Shown here piece after piece: positions 49,262 to 59,874 of a stretch of 64,000 nucleotides of DNA (its first letter is position 1; the number at the start of each line of letters is the position of its first letter). The stretch covers positions 186,001-250,000 of the forward strand of contig SAXG01000054.1 of the NCBI GenBank assembly GCA_012932865.1. Direction: 5' to 3'. This DNA comes from Amylostereum areolatum. Taxonomy: Eukaryota; Basidiomycota; Agaricomycetes; Russulales; Stereaceae. The position numbers and the translations under genes are program-made. The notes under the pieces are model-generated. The model searched no databases. It was not told the origin of the DNA and saw nothing but the letters and a program-made list of their open reading frames with translations.

Positions 49262-50935
49262 GCAGTGTCGAATTGGCACTCGATCGTCCAAAAAGCAATG
49301 TTTTCTCGGTCTGAATGTACGATATCCGGAGTTCGTGGTGTACGGATCTGAGGTAGAGTTAGTTACGGTTTGTACCTTGGAAGATGGTGCCAGTGGTGTC
49401 AGTGGTTTATTGAATGAAAGCATATATCCAAGGTTTCAATACATCTCTGTGTCTGACTTCGAAAAAGTCTCTCTACTTACCGGTGACTTTGAGATACTGA
49501 TTAATATCATGCGACTGTTGTGCACACGCCATAAGTACTGAGTACTGAATTTTGGCGACTTGTCCCGCGCTGGCGAGGTGGCATGTACGTATACGAACAC
49601 CGAACATGAATACCCGGCAGCACCGCGGCAGCCGCCGGCTCCTCTACGGTCCATATCATATCAGATACCTGAATCATATCACATCCTTCGCGAGGCCTAG
49701 GCTTGTGTATATCCGCGGCGATGCTTTGTTTTTCTCTGCAGATTCCATGGTTGTTCTTTCCACGAGGATGCGTGGTTTCTAATATGGCGCCCAGCGGGTG
49801 AGTGTCGATTTTTCTTGGCACCCATGTGGGCTCTACGAGGGTTGCTGTCTTCTGCATAAGGTCGGCACAGGAGACATAGAGACGAGCCGCGGGGACGCGT
49901 AGATATCGACCGGCTCGGCGGTGATACATAGCCGGCCGGTACTTACAAATTGTGCCAGATCAGGAACGCGGTGTGCCCTTCGGCATTACAAGTCGTTTTC
50001 TACCTCCAATCCAACTCCAATCTACCTTTTTCTACCTCCAGCTCTACGGCCTCTGATACCTACTATACATGTCTATACAGGGATCTCTCGCTATGCTCTC
50101 AATTACTTCTTCGCTCTGATGAAAGAAACAAAGACAGAAGTTTGGGGAATGTAGGCTATCCAAGTAAGATAAGGCGCCAAGTCAAGGACACAGCGGTCCG
50201 ACTTGCGGTAAATCGATGTAAGTCAGAGCTATACCGAGGTTAGAGTAGGTCAGAGTCGGACAGCCGGCTTGTTTTTGCTCACAAATGACGCATTTTAGAG
50301 CCGAGATGAGTGTCCGGGACGGCGAAACGGCGAGATGACCTGAGATTTACCTGAGATGACGGGATGCTGAGTCAGGCACGGCAGATGTTTACCGGTAAAT
50401 CCGGCAACGCAAGAAAGGAATCACGAAGTCCGGCCTCGGTCATCGGAGTCCCGGACAGTTCTGCTCAACTTTGGCTCTCGCCTCTTTGGAGCTGATCTTT
50501 GGCCTCCTTCCATCCAACCAAACCTACTGCCAACCTGTACCAGCCTCGATCAGAGCTCGCAAAAGCCGTCAAAGTTGACGTTACCAGAAACCACTACGTT
50601 GAGAGAGTGCCTCGTGAGTTACGCGAACGCATCCGGAGTTCACGACAAGGTCCATCGTCCTAATTCATTGTGCCTGACGCAATCCTCCACCAGGCCGGAG
50701 CCTGGAGTGTCGAAAATTTAGTCGCAACGGATGACTGGTTCTGCAGCATCCTGCGGCGCCCCAGGAACTCCTTATAAACCACCATGTTCTTTCTGGCCTC
50801 GAGCACTCCCCCGTTCGTCGCGACACCACCTTCAGCTCACTCAGTGCAGGCAGCGTGTTCGCCTCGCTCGTTCCAAAGAGCAACCCCTCCTTTCCCATTC
50901 GTGTATTTTCCCTCTCACCTTTTGCGAAAACACAC
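49262..50935. other. Intergenic, no gene seen
   Basis: Between subtilase 3 and the MFS transporter. Short frames on both strands only; the right part is pyrimidine-rich leader upstream of the transporter start. Confidence 0.5.
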
Positions 50936-53028
50936 ATGGAGGCCACGTCAAGAGCACACGATTCTATGCTCCCGTCGCCGAGCTCGACTATCATCGAAAT
51001 CCCGGACGAGCTTGAGGCGGAGATCAGGCGGGATGAGCAGCGGTTTGAGGAGTACGGCGGCGACGACCCGGAGAAGCCTCATCTGAAGCGTTCGCTCGAC
51101 GAGAAAGCCCCCCAGTCTTCTCCTCTTGCGTTCTTCTCCCAGACCGGGCCTACGGACCCTAACCTCGTCAAGTGGGACGGTCCCGATGATCCTGAGAACC
51201 CTCAAAGTTGGTCGCGCGGGTACAAGTGGTGGATAACGCTCGTTTGCAGCGTTATGACGGTCAACGTGTACGCCCCCCGCCCTCGTCATTCCACCTGAAA
51301 TGCTCATACATTTTCTTTCTTTCTTTATAGTACATTTGCATCGTCCGCGCCCTCGAGTGCTTCGCTCGCCATCATGGCCGAGTTCGACACCTCGAAAGAG
51401 GTGTCCTACCTCATCACCTCCGTTTTCCTCTTCGGCTACGTCCTGGGACCGATGTTCTGGGGCCCTGGCTCGGAGATCGTCGGTCGCAAGCCCATCTTCC
51501 GTTTCACGATGGCCATGTACACCATCTTCCACCTTGGCCAAGCGCTCGCGCAGAACATCGAGACCCTCCTCATCACGCGCTTCCTCTCCGGATTTTTTGC
51601 CTGCGCGCCACTGACAAACAGCGGTGGCGTTATCGCGGACATATGGGATCCTATCACGCGTGGAATGGCGACGAGCATGTTCACGACGATGGTGTTCCTC
51701 GGTCCGGTCCTGGGCCCTGTCATCTCGGGATTGTGAGTGATTTTGGCCTCACGTATCTTCATGTGCTGACTGAGGGATCGGATAGCATCGTCGCGAGCCC
51801 ACTTGGCTGGCGATGGGTGTTCTGGGTTATGATGATCTTCGCGGGGTCGTGCACGGTGGTGACTTTCCTCTTCGTCCCCGAAACCTACGCGCCCGTTCTC
51901 CTCCGCCACAAGGTACGCTTTTCGTCTTGCCTCGTTCTCGGGGGTTTTTTCTCATGAGTATTTCACAGGCGAAGCGACTTCGGAAGCACGACCCGGTTCA
52001 GCACAAGGAGCTGTACGCCGAAAGCGAGCGTATAGAGTGGACACTCAAGCTCCTCCTCGAGCGCACGCTTCTGAGGCCCTTCGCCATGCTCCTCGTCGAG
52101 CCCATCCTTCTTCTCGTTACTGTTTATCTCTCCGTCGTCTACGGCGTTCTCTACGCGCGTAAGTTCCTTCTCTCCGCTTCACCGAGCCTTGAAGTTCTGA
52201 CGATCGCTCTATCGCAGTATTTGAGGCGTTCCCAATCATCTTCGCCGTGAAGCGTCACATCGCGGCCGACCACACCGGGCTTATGTTTATCGGTGTCGGC
52301 ATCGGTGCAGCAGCAGGCGCGGCTCTCAACGTCTACCTCACCCGGATGTACCCCCGGCTCATGAAAGAGTGGCACGGTTTCCCCCCGCCTGAAAAGCGTC
52401 TGTATGGCGCGATGATCGCAGGGGCCCATGCTCGCTGTTGGTGCGTTCTGGCTCGGGTGGTCGGGAGAGTACGTGAGCATCAAGTGGTACGTGCCCGAGC
52501 TGAGCGCGGTCTGTATCGGCGCGGGCGTGTCGCTCGTGTTTATCTCCTTCTCGGTGCGTCCTTTTCATCGCTTGGTTGAGGTTAGGAATGGGACTGACGA
52601 GGATGCGATCCGCAGAGCTATCTCGTGGACGTGTACCTGATGTATTCCGCCTCCGCGTTCGCGGCCAACACGATGGTCCGATCCGCTGTCGGCGCTGTGT
52701 TCCCGCTCTTTACAGTGCAGATGTTTGAAGGGGTGCGTTTTGCCTTGTCCGACCTTTTCGTCGGTCCGCTTTGCTGATATGCCGGGCAGCTGGGCGTGAA
52801 CTGGGCCGCCTCATTGATTGGGTTCATCTGCGTCCTCCTCATGCCAATGCCCTTCTTGTTCTACAAGTACGGGCCCCGCATTCGCGGGAACAGCAAATAC
52901 GCGCCATGCATCGTGCGTCTACCCATGTTATGTTTTTTGTTGCTCTCTCTGACGCGCCCTCCTATCAGGATTTGAAAATTGCCAAATACCTAGAGGAGCA
53001 GAAAGCTACGCATAAGGGCGACGTATAA
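50936..53028 (+). CDS. MFS transporter, DHA1-type (drug/polyamine branch), one frame break
   Basis: A proton-coupled exporter of the major facilitator superfamily, probably in the plasma membrane. Eight exons: 50936-51267, 51331-51732, 51786-51912, 51969-52158, 52218-52553, 52616-52732, 52790-52912, 52969-53028. The acidic N-terminus ends in LVKWDGPDDPENPQSW, the hallmark of fungal drug:H+ antiporters; helix 1 starts at KWWITLVC. Motif A-like GSEIVGRKPIF, NSGGVIADIWDPITRGMA and GWRWVFWVM are clear, as are helices 7-12 up to the tail DLKIAKYLEEQK. Exons sum to 1687 nt, one more than a multiple of three: at 52421-52424 a run of four G interrupts GAMIAGPMLAVGAFW. Dropping one base would give about 561 residues, normal for the family. 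The substrate cannot be told from sequence. Confidence 0.85.
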
Positions 53029-54011
53029 TTTTTGTCGCTCCGGCCATTTCCCTTCCTTGTTTACCTGCTCTCCTCACGGATCCCACGCTCCACTGGACAC
53101 TCATAGACCACATTTTTCTTCGATCGTGTACATACAACTTACTCTCGTACATTACTTTCCTCCGCGTCTCGGTTGTAGGACAGAACACACTAGCGTTCCA
53201 CCTGGGGCATGTACTCACAGAACTCCTTCCTCTGCTCACGCCTTCCTCTGCTCACGACCTTGCTTATAATTGATGACGATTTTACATTGACGTTCGATCC
53301 CGACACCTGCAGGGTCATCGAGCCTATGGCTATGTACGGCCTCGGGGAACGGGACTCCGAGTACTCAAGTTGGGTATCGTGTATGACGTCACGTTATCTG
53401 GAGCCTCGAGGCTCGCATTTTTCATTGAACAGCCTGTCTTTTCGCTGTGCCAGCGCCAGCCAGGTCCCAGCAGGCCTTACCACCTGCCTTAGTATTGTGA
53501 CTATTCCTGCCGTCAATCCCTCCTTGATAGTATGATACTCAGCCAACAATCGACCTTCGAGCTCGGCGCTGGATCTTGCTAGATAACTAGCCTGCTTACC
53601 CGTTAGTTGCACGCTCGAATACATACTCATCGTTCCGCCCAACTCAACCTGCACTCGTGATGGAACATCACCCCCGTCATCATGATCATCGTACAACAAG
53701 ATTCGAATTGATCGTTCTGGCAGACGTTATGTAACTTGTACTAAGCTAGCGCGTCCTGCGCGCGGGGGTCGTGAACACATACGATACTCGAGTACAAGTA
53801 CAATTGATTTGGATATCTTCGAGAGCGGGGATGACGCGATATGTGGGTTTGGGCGAGAGCATATGACAAGAAACGCAGGAGGCGCGATCCGGACGTGAGA
53901 CGGGTGGGAAAGACATAATCGAAGCGATATGAAGTGACAGAATGAAGCGAGCGAGCGGGACATGGGTGTAAGGAGGGATCTCCAGTCAAGGTCGAAACGC
54001 GATATCGAAGG
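53029..54011. other. Convergent intergenic region
   Basis: Lies between the 3' ends of the MFS gene (plus) and the proline-rich gene (minus). Short frames only. Confidence 0.5.
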
Positions 54012-54996
54012 CTACCCGCCACTTTGTTCGCTCGGAAGTTGCGCGAGGATGCTCCTGAACGGCGAGGATGCGAGCACGTCCTTCGGCGGCCTCGGGCGCG
54101 GATTGTTTGATTGGAAAAGGAGGAGCGGATCGTGCACGCTGGTGGGCGACCGCGTGGAGGAGTCTGTGGAGAGCGTGCTCGCGGCCGAGCTCGATGGCGT
54201 TGAGGAGCCGGAAGACGTGCTCTGGCTCGCGTACGAACGAGTGCTGCCAAGCCCTCGCGGACGGCGGTAGCGGTCGGAGAACGTGGGGATGACGGCGGGG
54301 CCGCCGCCGTCGATCGACATGGGGATGACGGGCACTTGGGGCGGCATTGCGGATATGGGGGTCGGCATCTTGACCTCGGGGTAGTTGATTTGGACAGGAA
54401 TCGTGAAGCCACCGTCGGGATCGCCGGCTGGGGGAGGAGGCATGGTGGCTTCTGTCAGAGGTTCGTTTGGGGGCAGGGCGGGAGTGGGGATGGGCACTGA
54501 AGCGGGGTTGTAGGTATATTGGAATTGGAATAGGGAAAGGGGAGGTACGCACTTTGGACCGTGGGGGGGTTCACGGGTGGGGGAGGAGGCATTGGCATCT
54601 GCATCTGCATCTGCGTCGGGAAAGGTTGTGCTTGAGGTTGTGCTTGGCCAACGAGAGGGGGTACCATAGGCAGCATGGGTTGACCTGAGGGGTGCGAGTA
54701 GAGTTGGTATGGCACTGGCTCTTCAAACGCGACATTTTTCGTGAGCGGGCTGTCTTTCGTGCAGTCAAACTGCTCAACGTACCTGAGCTACCAGGTGGGT
54801 ACAACCACAGCAGAGGTGTGGTGTAGTAGTACTGTCTCGCGGCCTCCTCCTTCCTGCGTCTGCTGGCGCGCGTAAACGGGTTCCAATGCCATCGGCTTTT
54901 GGTCTCGAGGCGGGGGAGACGGGCGGGGTAGCTGGGGATGTATCCTGGGGGAAGATTGTACAGGTATGGATCGTACTTTGAAGACGAGCTTCCCAT
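54012..54996 (-). CDS. Proline-rich protein with N-myristoylation-like start
   Basis: Not recognised as a known family. Start ATG 54994-54996 was chosen because MGSSSSKYDPYLYNLPPGY has Gly at position 2 and Ser at 6, the pattern for N-terminal myristoylation; a longer frame starting at 55026 is possible. Exon 1 then has a basic stretch RRRKEEAARQYYYTTPLLWLYPPG. Two introns (GTACGT and GTGCGT donors) lead to a Pro/Gln/Met-rich middle and a last exon (from 54502) rich in Pro and Ser, with VPIPTPALPPNEP, FTIPVQINYPEVKMP and a C-terminal SSPFRSILAQLPSEQSGG, stop at 54012-54014. About 290 residues, mostly disordered. A membrane-tethered scaffold or cell-surface-side adaptor is conceivable but unsupported. 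Confidence 0.5.
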
Positions 54997-56134
54997 GGAC
55001 CTACCCGCCGCACACTGACTCGTCACCAGAAAGAACGACGCATGGGTGAGCAGGGAACGTACCGCGTGAATGGTGTCCTCCGGGTGTCCTAGGGTCTCGA
55101 ACGTTGTCGCGGGTCGTGAATAATAAGAGATAAAAGTCGTGTATTAGATGTACAGAAGGCGAAATAGAGACAACAGAGAGACGTTCGTGCGGAGGAGGAG
55201 GAGACCCGGGAGTGAAACCAGGTGAGACCCCTCGTGGCTTCCGCGTGCGTAGGCGTATCCCGGTTTCCCGAACTTTGCAATTGCGCCTCGGAGTTGGCAT
55301 CGGACATCGGCCCCGGAACGGGCACTTCTCACTCTTTGCCCACGACGGCCATGAAGTTTGAACGCATCTCGCCATATACCAAGATGCCCCTTCAAAAATA
55401 TTACCTGTATCTGCCCCATACTCCTTTCGAACGCTTGGAAAATATAGGAAGGAAGACGGCATTCAAGCAATGTTGATAACTTGGCACCGAAGTTTGATCC
55501 TTTGGAGCCTGGGGGGTCTCGCGCAACAAGCAAAATTCGACGCGCCCGGGGTGGTATGTATATCCTCCTACCCTTTGGTCTGTTCATTTTTCAAACCGCT
55601 GAGCGTATTCCAGGGACCTCAAGCAGTCGTTTCTACAGTAGATCTCCTTATACGCACCATGGTAAAGTATACGACGTCGACGCGAAACGTGCAATGTATA
55701 CGACTCCGGAGCTCGTACGTGGTCCGATACATTTTTTTGACCACGTTATTGGAGACAGATCCATGAGTGTCTGAAAACCATGTGCATACTATCAAGCCTT
55801 GTCCTCCGACTCTTCGGCCATTCCTCGCATCTCCAACTACAACTTTGTCGCAAAGGTTGCTTTTTATGGGTGGCATCCATTGCCCATATTGCTCGCATCT
55901 ATCATCGCTGATGTCGACAGCGGTACCAAACCGACATAAGTACGTTCATGCTCAGGCTGTCTGTCTCGTCTTCCTTGGACCACCGGTCATTCACCCATCT
56001 GCCATCCCGTCTGACTTGAGCTGACATCGGCATGCTGGCGCACAGTTACAACCCGATTACCACGTCCAGTTGTACTCGATGGTCGCCAGCATCGGCCACT
56101 GTTCGGTTAGTGTTCCACAGGGGAGGCTGCCAAG
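54997..56134. other. Intergenic, no gene seen
   Basis: Short frames only. The right end is the promoter of subtilase 4. Confidence 0.5.
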
Positions 56135-56140
56135 TATAAA
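56135..56140 (+). promoter_or_regulatory. TATA box of subtilase 4
   Basis: TATAAA, 62 bases before the start codon, in the context AAGTATAAAG shared with subtilase 3. Confidence 0.6.
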
Positions 56141-56196
56141 GCCCGATCATACACGACGTATCAACTTCACCTCACCAATACCACTCCCCTCGCGCC

Positions 56197-58181
56197 ATGT
56201 CTCCTATCGAAATCACTCGCGTTCCCGAGGGCGAAAAGTCTTCCGGTCGGCACATCGTTATCCTCGAAGACACGGTGTCCAAGTTCGAGCACATCACGCA
56301 CATCGCCAACACGCTCGCCGGCGAATCGACCATCACGAACGGCGACTGGACCATCCTGCACGGATATGCTGGTAAACATGAGCCCTTTCGTTATTGCAAT
56401 CGTCTACCTGAGAGCTGACGTATACTCAGGCGTGTTCGACGACGCGGCGCTTGAGGCTCTCCGCGCGTCACCCGACGTCAAGGCCATCGAGGAGGACGGT
56501 TTCTGTGGAAGCTCTGACGTCGTGTAATGGCCGGCAGTATTGTACACCTCCTTTGTCTGTGCTGACGTGCTTCTCCTCCGCACAGAACCCAGAACAACGC
56601 GCCCTGGGGCCTTCAGCGGATCACCCAGAACGGACGTATCGGGGGCTCCCCAGACGGTCTGGGCTTTGCCTACAGATTCAATTCCCCCGCTGGTGCCGGG
56701 GTCGACATCTACATCGTAGGTACGTCGTTCCGCCGTCGCTTCGCCCTTTCGCTTTCGTGCTTATGCAAATTCAAACAGACACCGGTGAGACTCCTTCTTC
56801 GCGCGGCGCATTGATAATTCCGGCTGACGTTCGCGAAATTCGACTTGAAGGTATTAACATTACCCACGTATGTATTCATCACGCTCCTGCGAGTCACCGC
56901 ACCTTCATTGACTTTGGGGTATAGGGCGACTTTGGTGGCCGAGCCCGTCTCGGCGCAGTCTTCGGCACTACCCAGGTATGTTCCAAGGAAGACTTGTCAG
57001 TGGGCTGTGGATGTCGCTAAAGTCGAACTTTTGGAAGAACGTCGACCGCTTCGGTCACGGTACGCACGTCGCCGGCACTGCAGCTGGGAAACAGTTCGGT
57101 GTAGCCAAGGTAGGGACCCACGGCTCCGTACTTACAGCTGGGTACCTGCTCACGTTCGAGTTTCTAGGACGCCAATTTGATCGCGGTCAAAGTCCTTGGA
57201 GATGATGGGTATGCGCCATCTATCTCATGGTGCTGCTACGAAGTTGATAATCTCCCCGACACCGTGTAGGCGCGCGCGAACTCGGATTTGTGGGCATTAT
57301 AGTGGCTATATACTCGGCGATCCTTGCCTGTCTGACGCATTTGAAACTGGCAGCATATCTGGTATGAACTGGGTGGCGCAGTCCGCCTCGTGGACGAACC
57401 GCCCCTCGGTGGTCAACATGAGCATCAACACTGACAATCCATCCCAAGCCGTGGACGACGCCGCGACGGCGGTGAGTAAACCCCCTCCCCGTCTTTTGTC
57501 GACCACAGGCTCACAGCGCATCGTCCGCAGCTGACGCAAAGAGGAATTCACGTCGCAGTGCGTACCGATCGAGTCCACTACCTTCAATCCGTACCACTCA
57601 CTTTGGCTTCTTCTCGTGGTTGCGTTTTCAGGTCTCCGCGGGCAACGCGAACAAGGACGCGTTGCTCAGCAGCCCCTCCCGCGCCCCGGCCGTGGTCACG
57701 GTCGGATCGTCGACGATCAACGACGAGAGGCGGTTCGACTCGAACTTCGGCTCCGCCGTCGACATCTTCGCCCCAGGCGACAACGTCATCAGTGCCGGCA
57801 TCGCCAGTAATACCGCCTGGATGACCATGTCCGGCACGTCGATGGTACGCACCCATCTAAAAACGTGTCTATCCAACGAGTGATTGTTTGCTTACGGGCG
57901 CACGGGAAATTGGCGCGTGTGTACTCCATCTCCATAGGCCTCTCCCCACGTCGCGGGGCTCATCGCGTACTTCATCGGTCGGTACGGAAACACGGACACC
58001 GTCACCATGTCGCAGTACCTCCAGAAGATCGGCGAGAAAAACGCACTCAGGGGTCTCCGTGCGTCTCTTCTTGCTTGAGCTCAGCTGGTGCTCACGCAGG
58101 CGCTCGCCCTTTTCTCTTTCTGCTATGATGGCAGCCGCCGGTACCGTAAACATCCTCGCCCGTAACGATATACGAGGTTAG
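56197..58181 (+). CDS. Subtilase S8 with I9 propeptide (subtilase 4)
   Basis: Start ATG 56197 (MSPIEITRVPEGEKSSGRHI). I9 domain with intron 1 (GTAAAC donor), VFDDAALEALRASPDVKAIEEDG, then QNNAPWGLQRITQNGR. Catalytic Asp in IVDTG: G of the codon ends the exon at 56719, AC lies in the 6-nt microexon 56779-56784; a 17-nt exon 56851-56867 follows. His in DRFGHGTHVAGTAAGKQFG near 57055, NMSINTDNPS, VSAGNANKDA, Ser in MTMSGTSM near 57840, then ASPHVAGLIAYFIGRYGN. The end is AGTVNILARNDIRG with TAG 58179-58181. All exons join in phase as read. It is closest to subtilase 2 (shared NNAPWGLQRI, TMSGTSM, MSQYLQK). No signal peptide is visible. Confidence 0.85.
56779..56784 (+). other. 6-nt microexon carrying the catalytic Asp
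   Basis: ACACCG is flanked by a TTCAAACAG acceptor and a GTGAGA donor. Together with the last G of the previous exon it spells GAC ACC and supplies the first base of the next Gly codon. Equivalent microexons are at 47938-47943 (subtilase 3), 39034-39029 (subtilase 2) and 35839-35834 (subtilase 1). Confidence 0.8.
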
Positions 58182-58407
58182 GTCAGGCGCTGGGAACTTC
58201 GCGCTGTCGACGAAAACCCCTCAGGCTCTGTTTACTCTTGCGTGTCGTGCTACATTTGAACGAATATGATAGTTATATCCCCTGAGAGTGAGCGGTAAAG
58301 TTTTACAACGGAGTTAAACGCATCGTTAGAGACTCAGAGGACGACATGGGAGACGTTCGAAGGAGAGACTCAGGAGAAAGATATGTCATCACGTGCAAGT
58401 CGAATGT

Positions 58408-58883
58408 CGCTGAAGAGGCCCCCGGCGTATCCCCCAGCAACTCCGATCCTAAATCGGCGATTTTGGGCCAATATGTACGCACGATTTTGCCCCTCTTCCA
58501 TGCGCATTAGGATTGGGGTTACCCTTTCGAGACCATTTCCGTGCGCATTACGGATCGGACATCGCTGGCGACTAAGGTCATTTTCGCCGCGGGCCGGCGT
58601 GAGGTGCCGACCCCGCCCGGGTATGTCGCCGTCAGGGACAGGTACTCATCATCTGGCCGTCTTTTGGGACCGATTTTTGCTCTCGTACCCACTCATCCGT
58701 ACGCATTATGGATCGAACCTCAGCACCGACGAGCCCTTTCCGGACGGACATATGATCGGACTAGGTTGCCGATTTGGCCCAATTGCGTACGCATAGCGAT
58801 CGGACATACCCTCCAAATTTCGCCCGTTTCCGTACGCATTAGGATCGGAGTTGTTGGGGGATACGCCGGGGGCCTCGCTGAAG
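58408..58883. mobile_element. hAT-like miniature inverted-repeat element
   Basis: Inverted ends of 37 bp lie at 58416-58452 (starting AGGCCCCCGGCGTATCCC) and 58839-58875; they match at 36 of 37 positions. The 8 bases on either side, 58408-58415 and 58876-58883, are identical (CGCTGAAG), an exact target-site duplication of the length made by hAT transposases. The 460-bp element has no coding capacity. Its interior repeats a CGTACGCATTAGGATCGG-like motif in both halves, as expected for subterminal transposase-binding sites. It is a non-autonomous element that would need a transposase in trans. Confidence 0.9.
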
Positions 58884-59258
58884 GCGCATCAGATCTCCGC
58901 CCGATCCCCGCCTCCGACTCCCAGTCATTTCGTCTTGGCTGCCTTTGTCGCTCCCTTCGTCGACTCGTCTTCCTCTGGTACTGGTCAGCCCCAGTCAACA
59001 TCCCAGTCATGTCGGGACCGTGATCTCGAACAAGAATCACAACAGCATTTCGAGTCATGTCGGCGGCTGCGCTGCCTCAGCGCTAGGTTTGAGCGAGGGC
59101 CCAGGGGGGATGTTTCATTGTTTGTCGGGCAGTGATCCAGTATAAGTAGAGGGAACACAGGATGGGGAAAGGCATCACCAGTACGTTGCACCTTGCCCCC
59201 ACTCGAAATCATACCCTCATACAACCTCAATTCTCCACCCACATCTCCTCCTTCAACG
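58884..59258. other. Promoter region of the repeat-protein gene
   Basis: No gene recognised. A TATAAG lies near 59140, about 118 bases before the probable start at 59259. Confidence 0.45.
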
Positions 59259-59874
59259 ATGTCCCCCTCCTCGACTCCGATTGCCTCATCCACGTCCAAA
59301 CACACTCCTCGTTTCGCTTTGTCGAAACTGCTCCGCACCTCCCAGTCTGCTGACACGCGGAGCTCACACATGTCCCCGTCTAGCGCAAACGACTCCAGAG
59401 CGTCCATTTCTCAGCCTGCACCCTCATTCACTCGCTCATCTTAGCCCTTCAGACGCGACTCTCGTGAGCCCATTCGCACCCACCCCAAAGTCCAAACCTC
59501 GCGTACGCGACTACGACGCCTCCTTCGGCGCCCTCGCGTCCGTGTACGGATACGGCGGCGCTCTCGCCGGTCCACCCCCCGTCGATATCGTCCCGAGCAA
59601 GAAGAAGGCTTCCCGCGCGAAGCCCGCACCGGCAGACGCACAAAGGCAGGACGAGAACGCAGCTTTCGGGAGGGTGGCGACCACATATGGGTCCAGCGGC
59701 GCGTTTCCTGCACCCCTCGACTTTCCCAGCAAAAAGTCGGCGCACTCCGCGCGCACTGCACACCCCCCCGCCGTTTCTGCACATCCCACGACTCCTTCAA
59801 CACCTGCTTCATTCGGCGACTTCGCCCCCAAACATGGACTCAGCTCTCCCTTTCCATCGCGCACATGCACATAG
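59259..59874 (+). CDS. Small Ser/Pro-rich protein with degenerate FG/YG repeats, one frame break
   Basis: Not assigned to a family. ATG 59259 opens a Ser-rich segment with a basic core (KHTPRFALSKLLRTSQS). As written the frame stops at 59442-59444; one base later the second frame continues with LSPSDATLVSPFAPTPKSKPR and then three degenerate repeats of the form FGxxAxxYGxxGAxxxP: ASFGALASVYGYGGALAGPP, AAFGRVATTYGSSGAFPAP and FGDFAPKHGLSSPFPS, separated by Lys/Ala-rich linkers. Stop at 59872-59874. An unseen intron could also join the two parts, but no good donor was found. The protein would be about 200 residues and largely disordered. Confidence 0.45.

Noticed and set aside
4215..59445. A genome-wide programmed +1 frameshifting system
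   Set aside because: Sites share no common motif, several lie in homopolymers, and conserved single-copy genes are unbroken; sequence error or decay is more economical, so only the pattern is reported.
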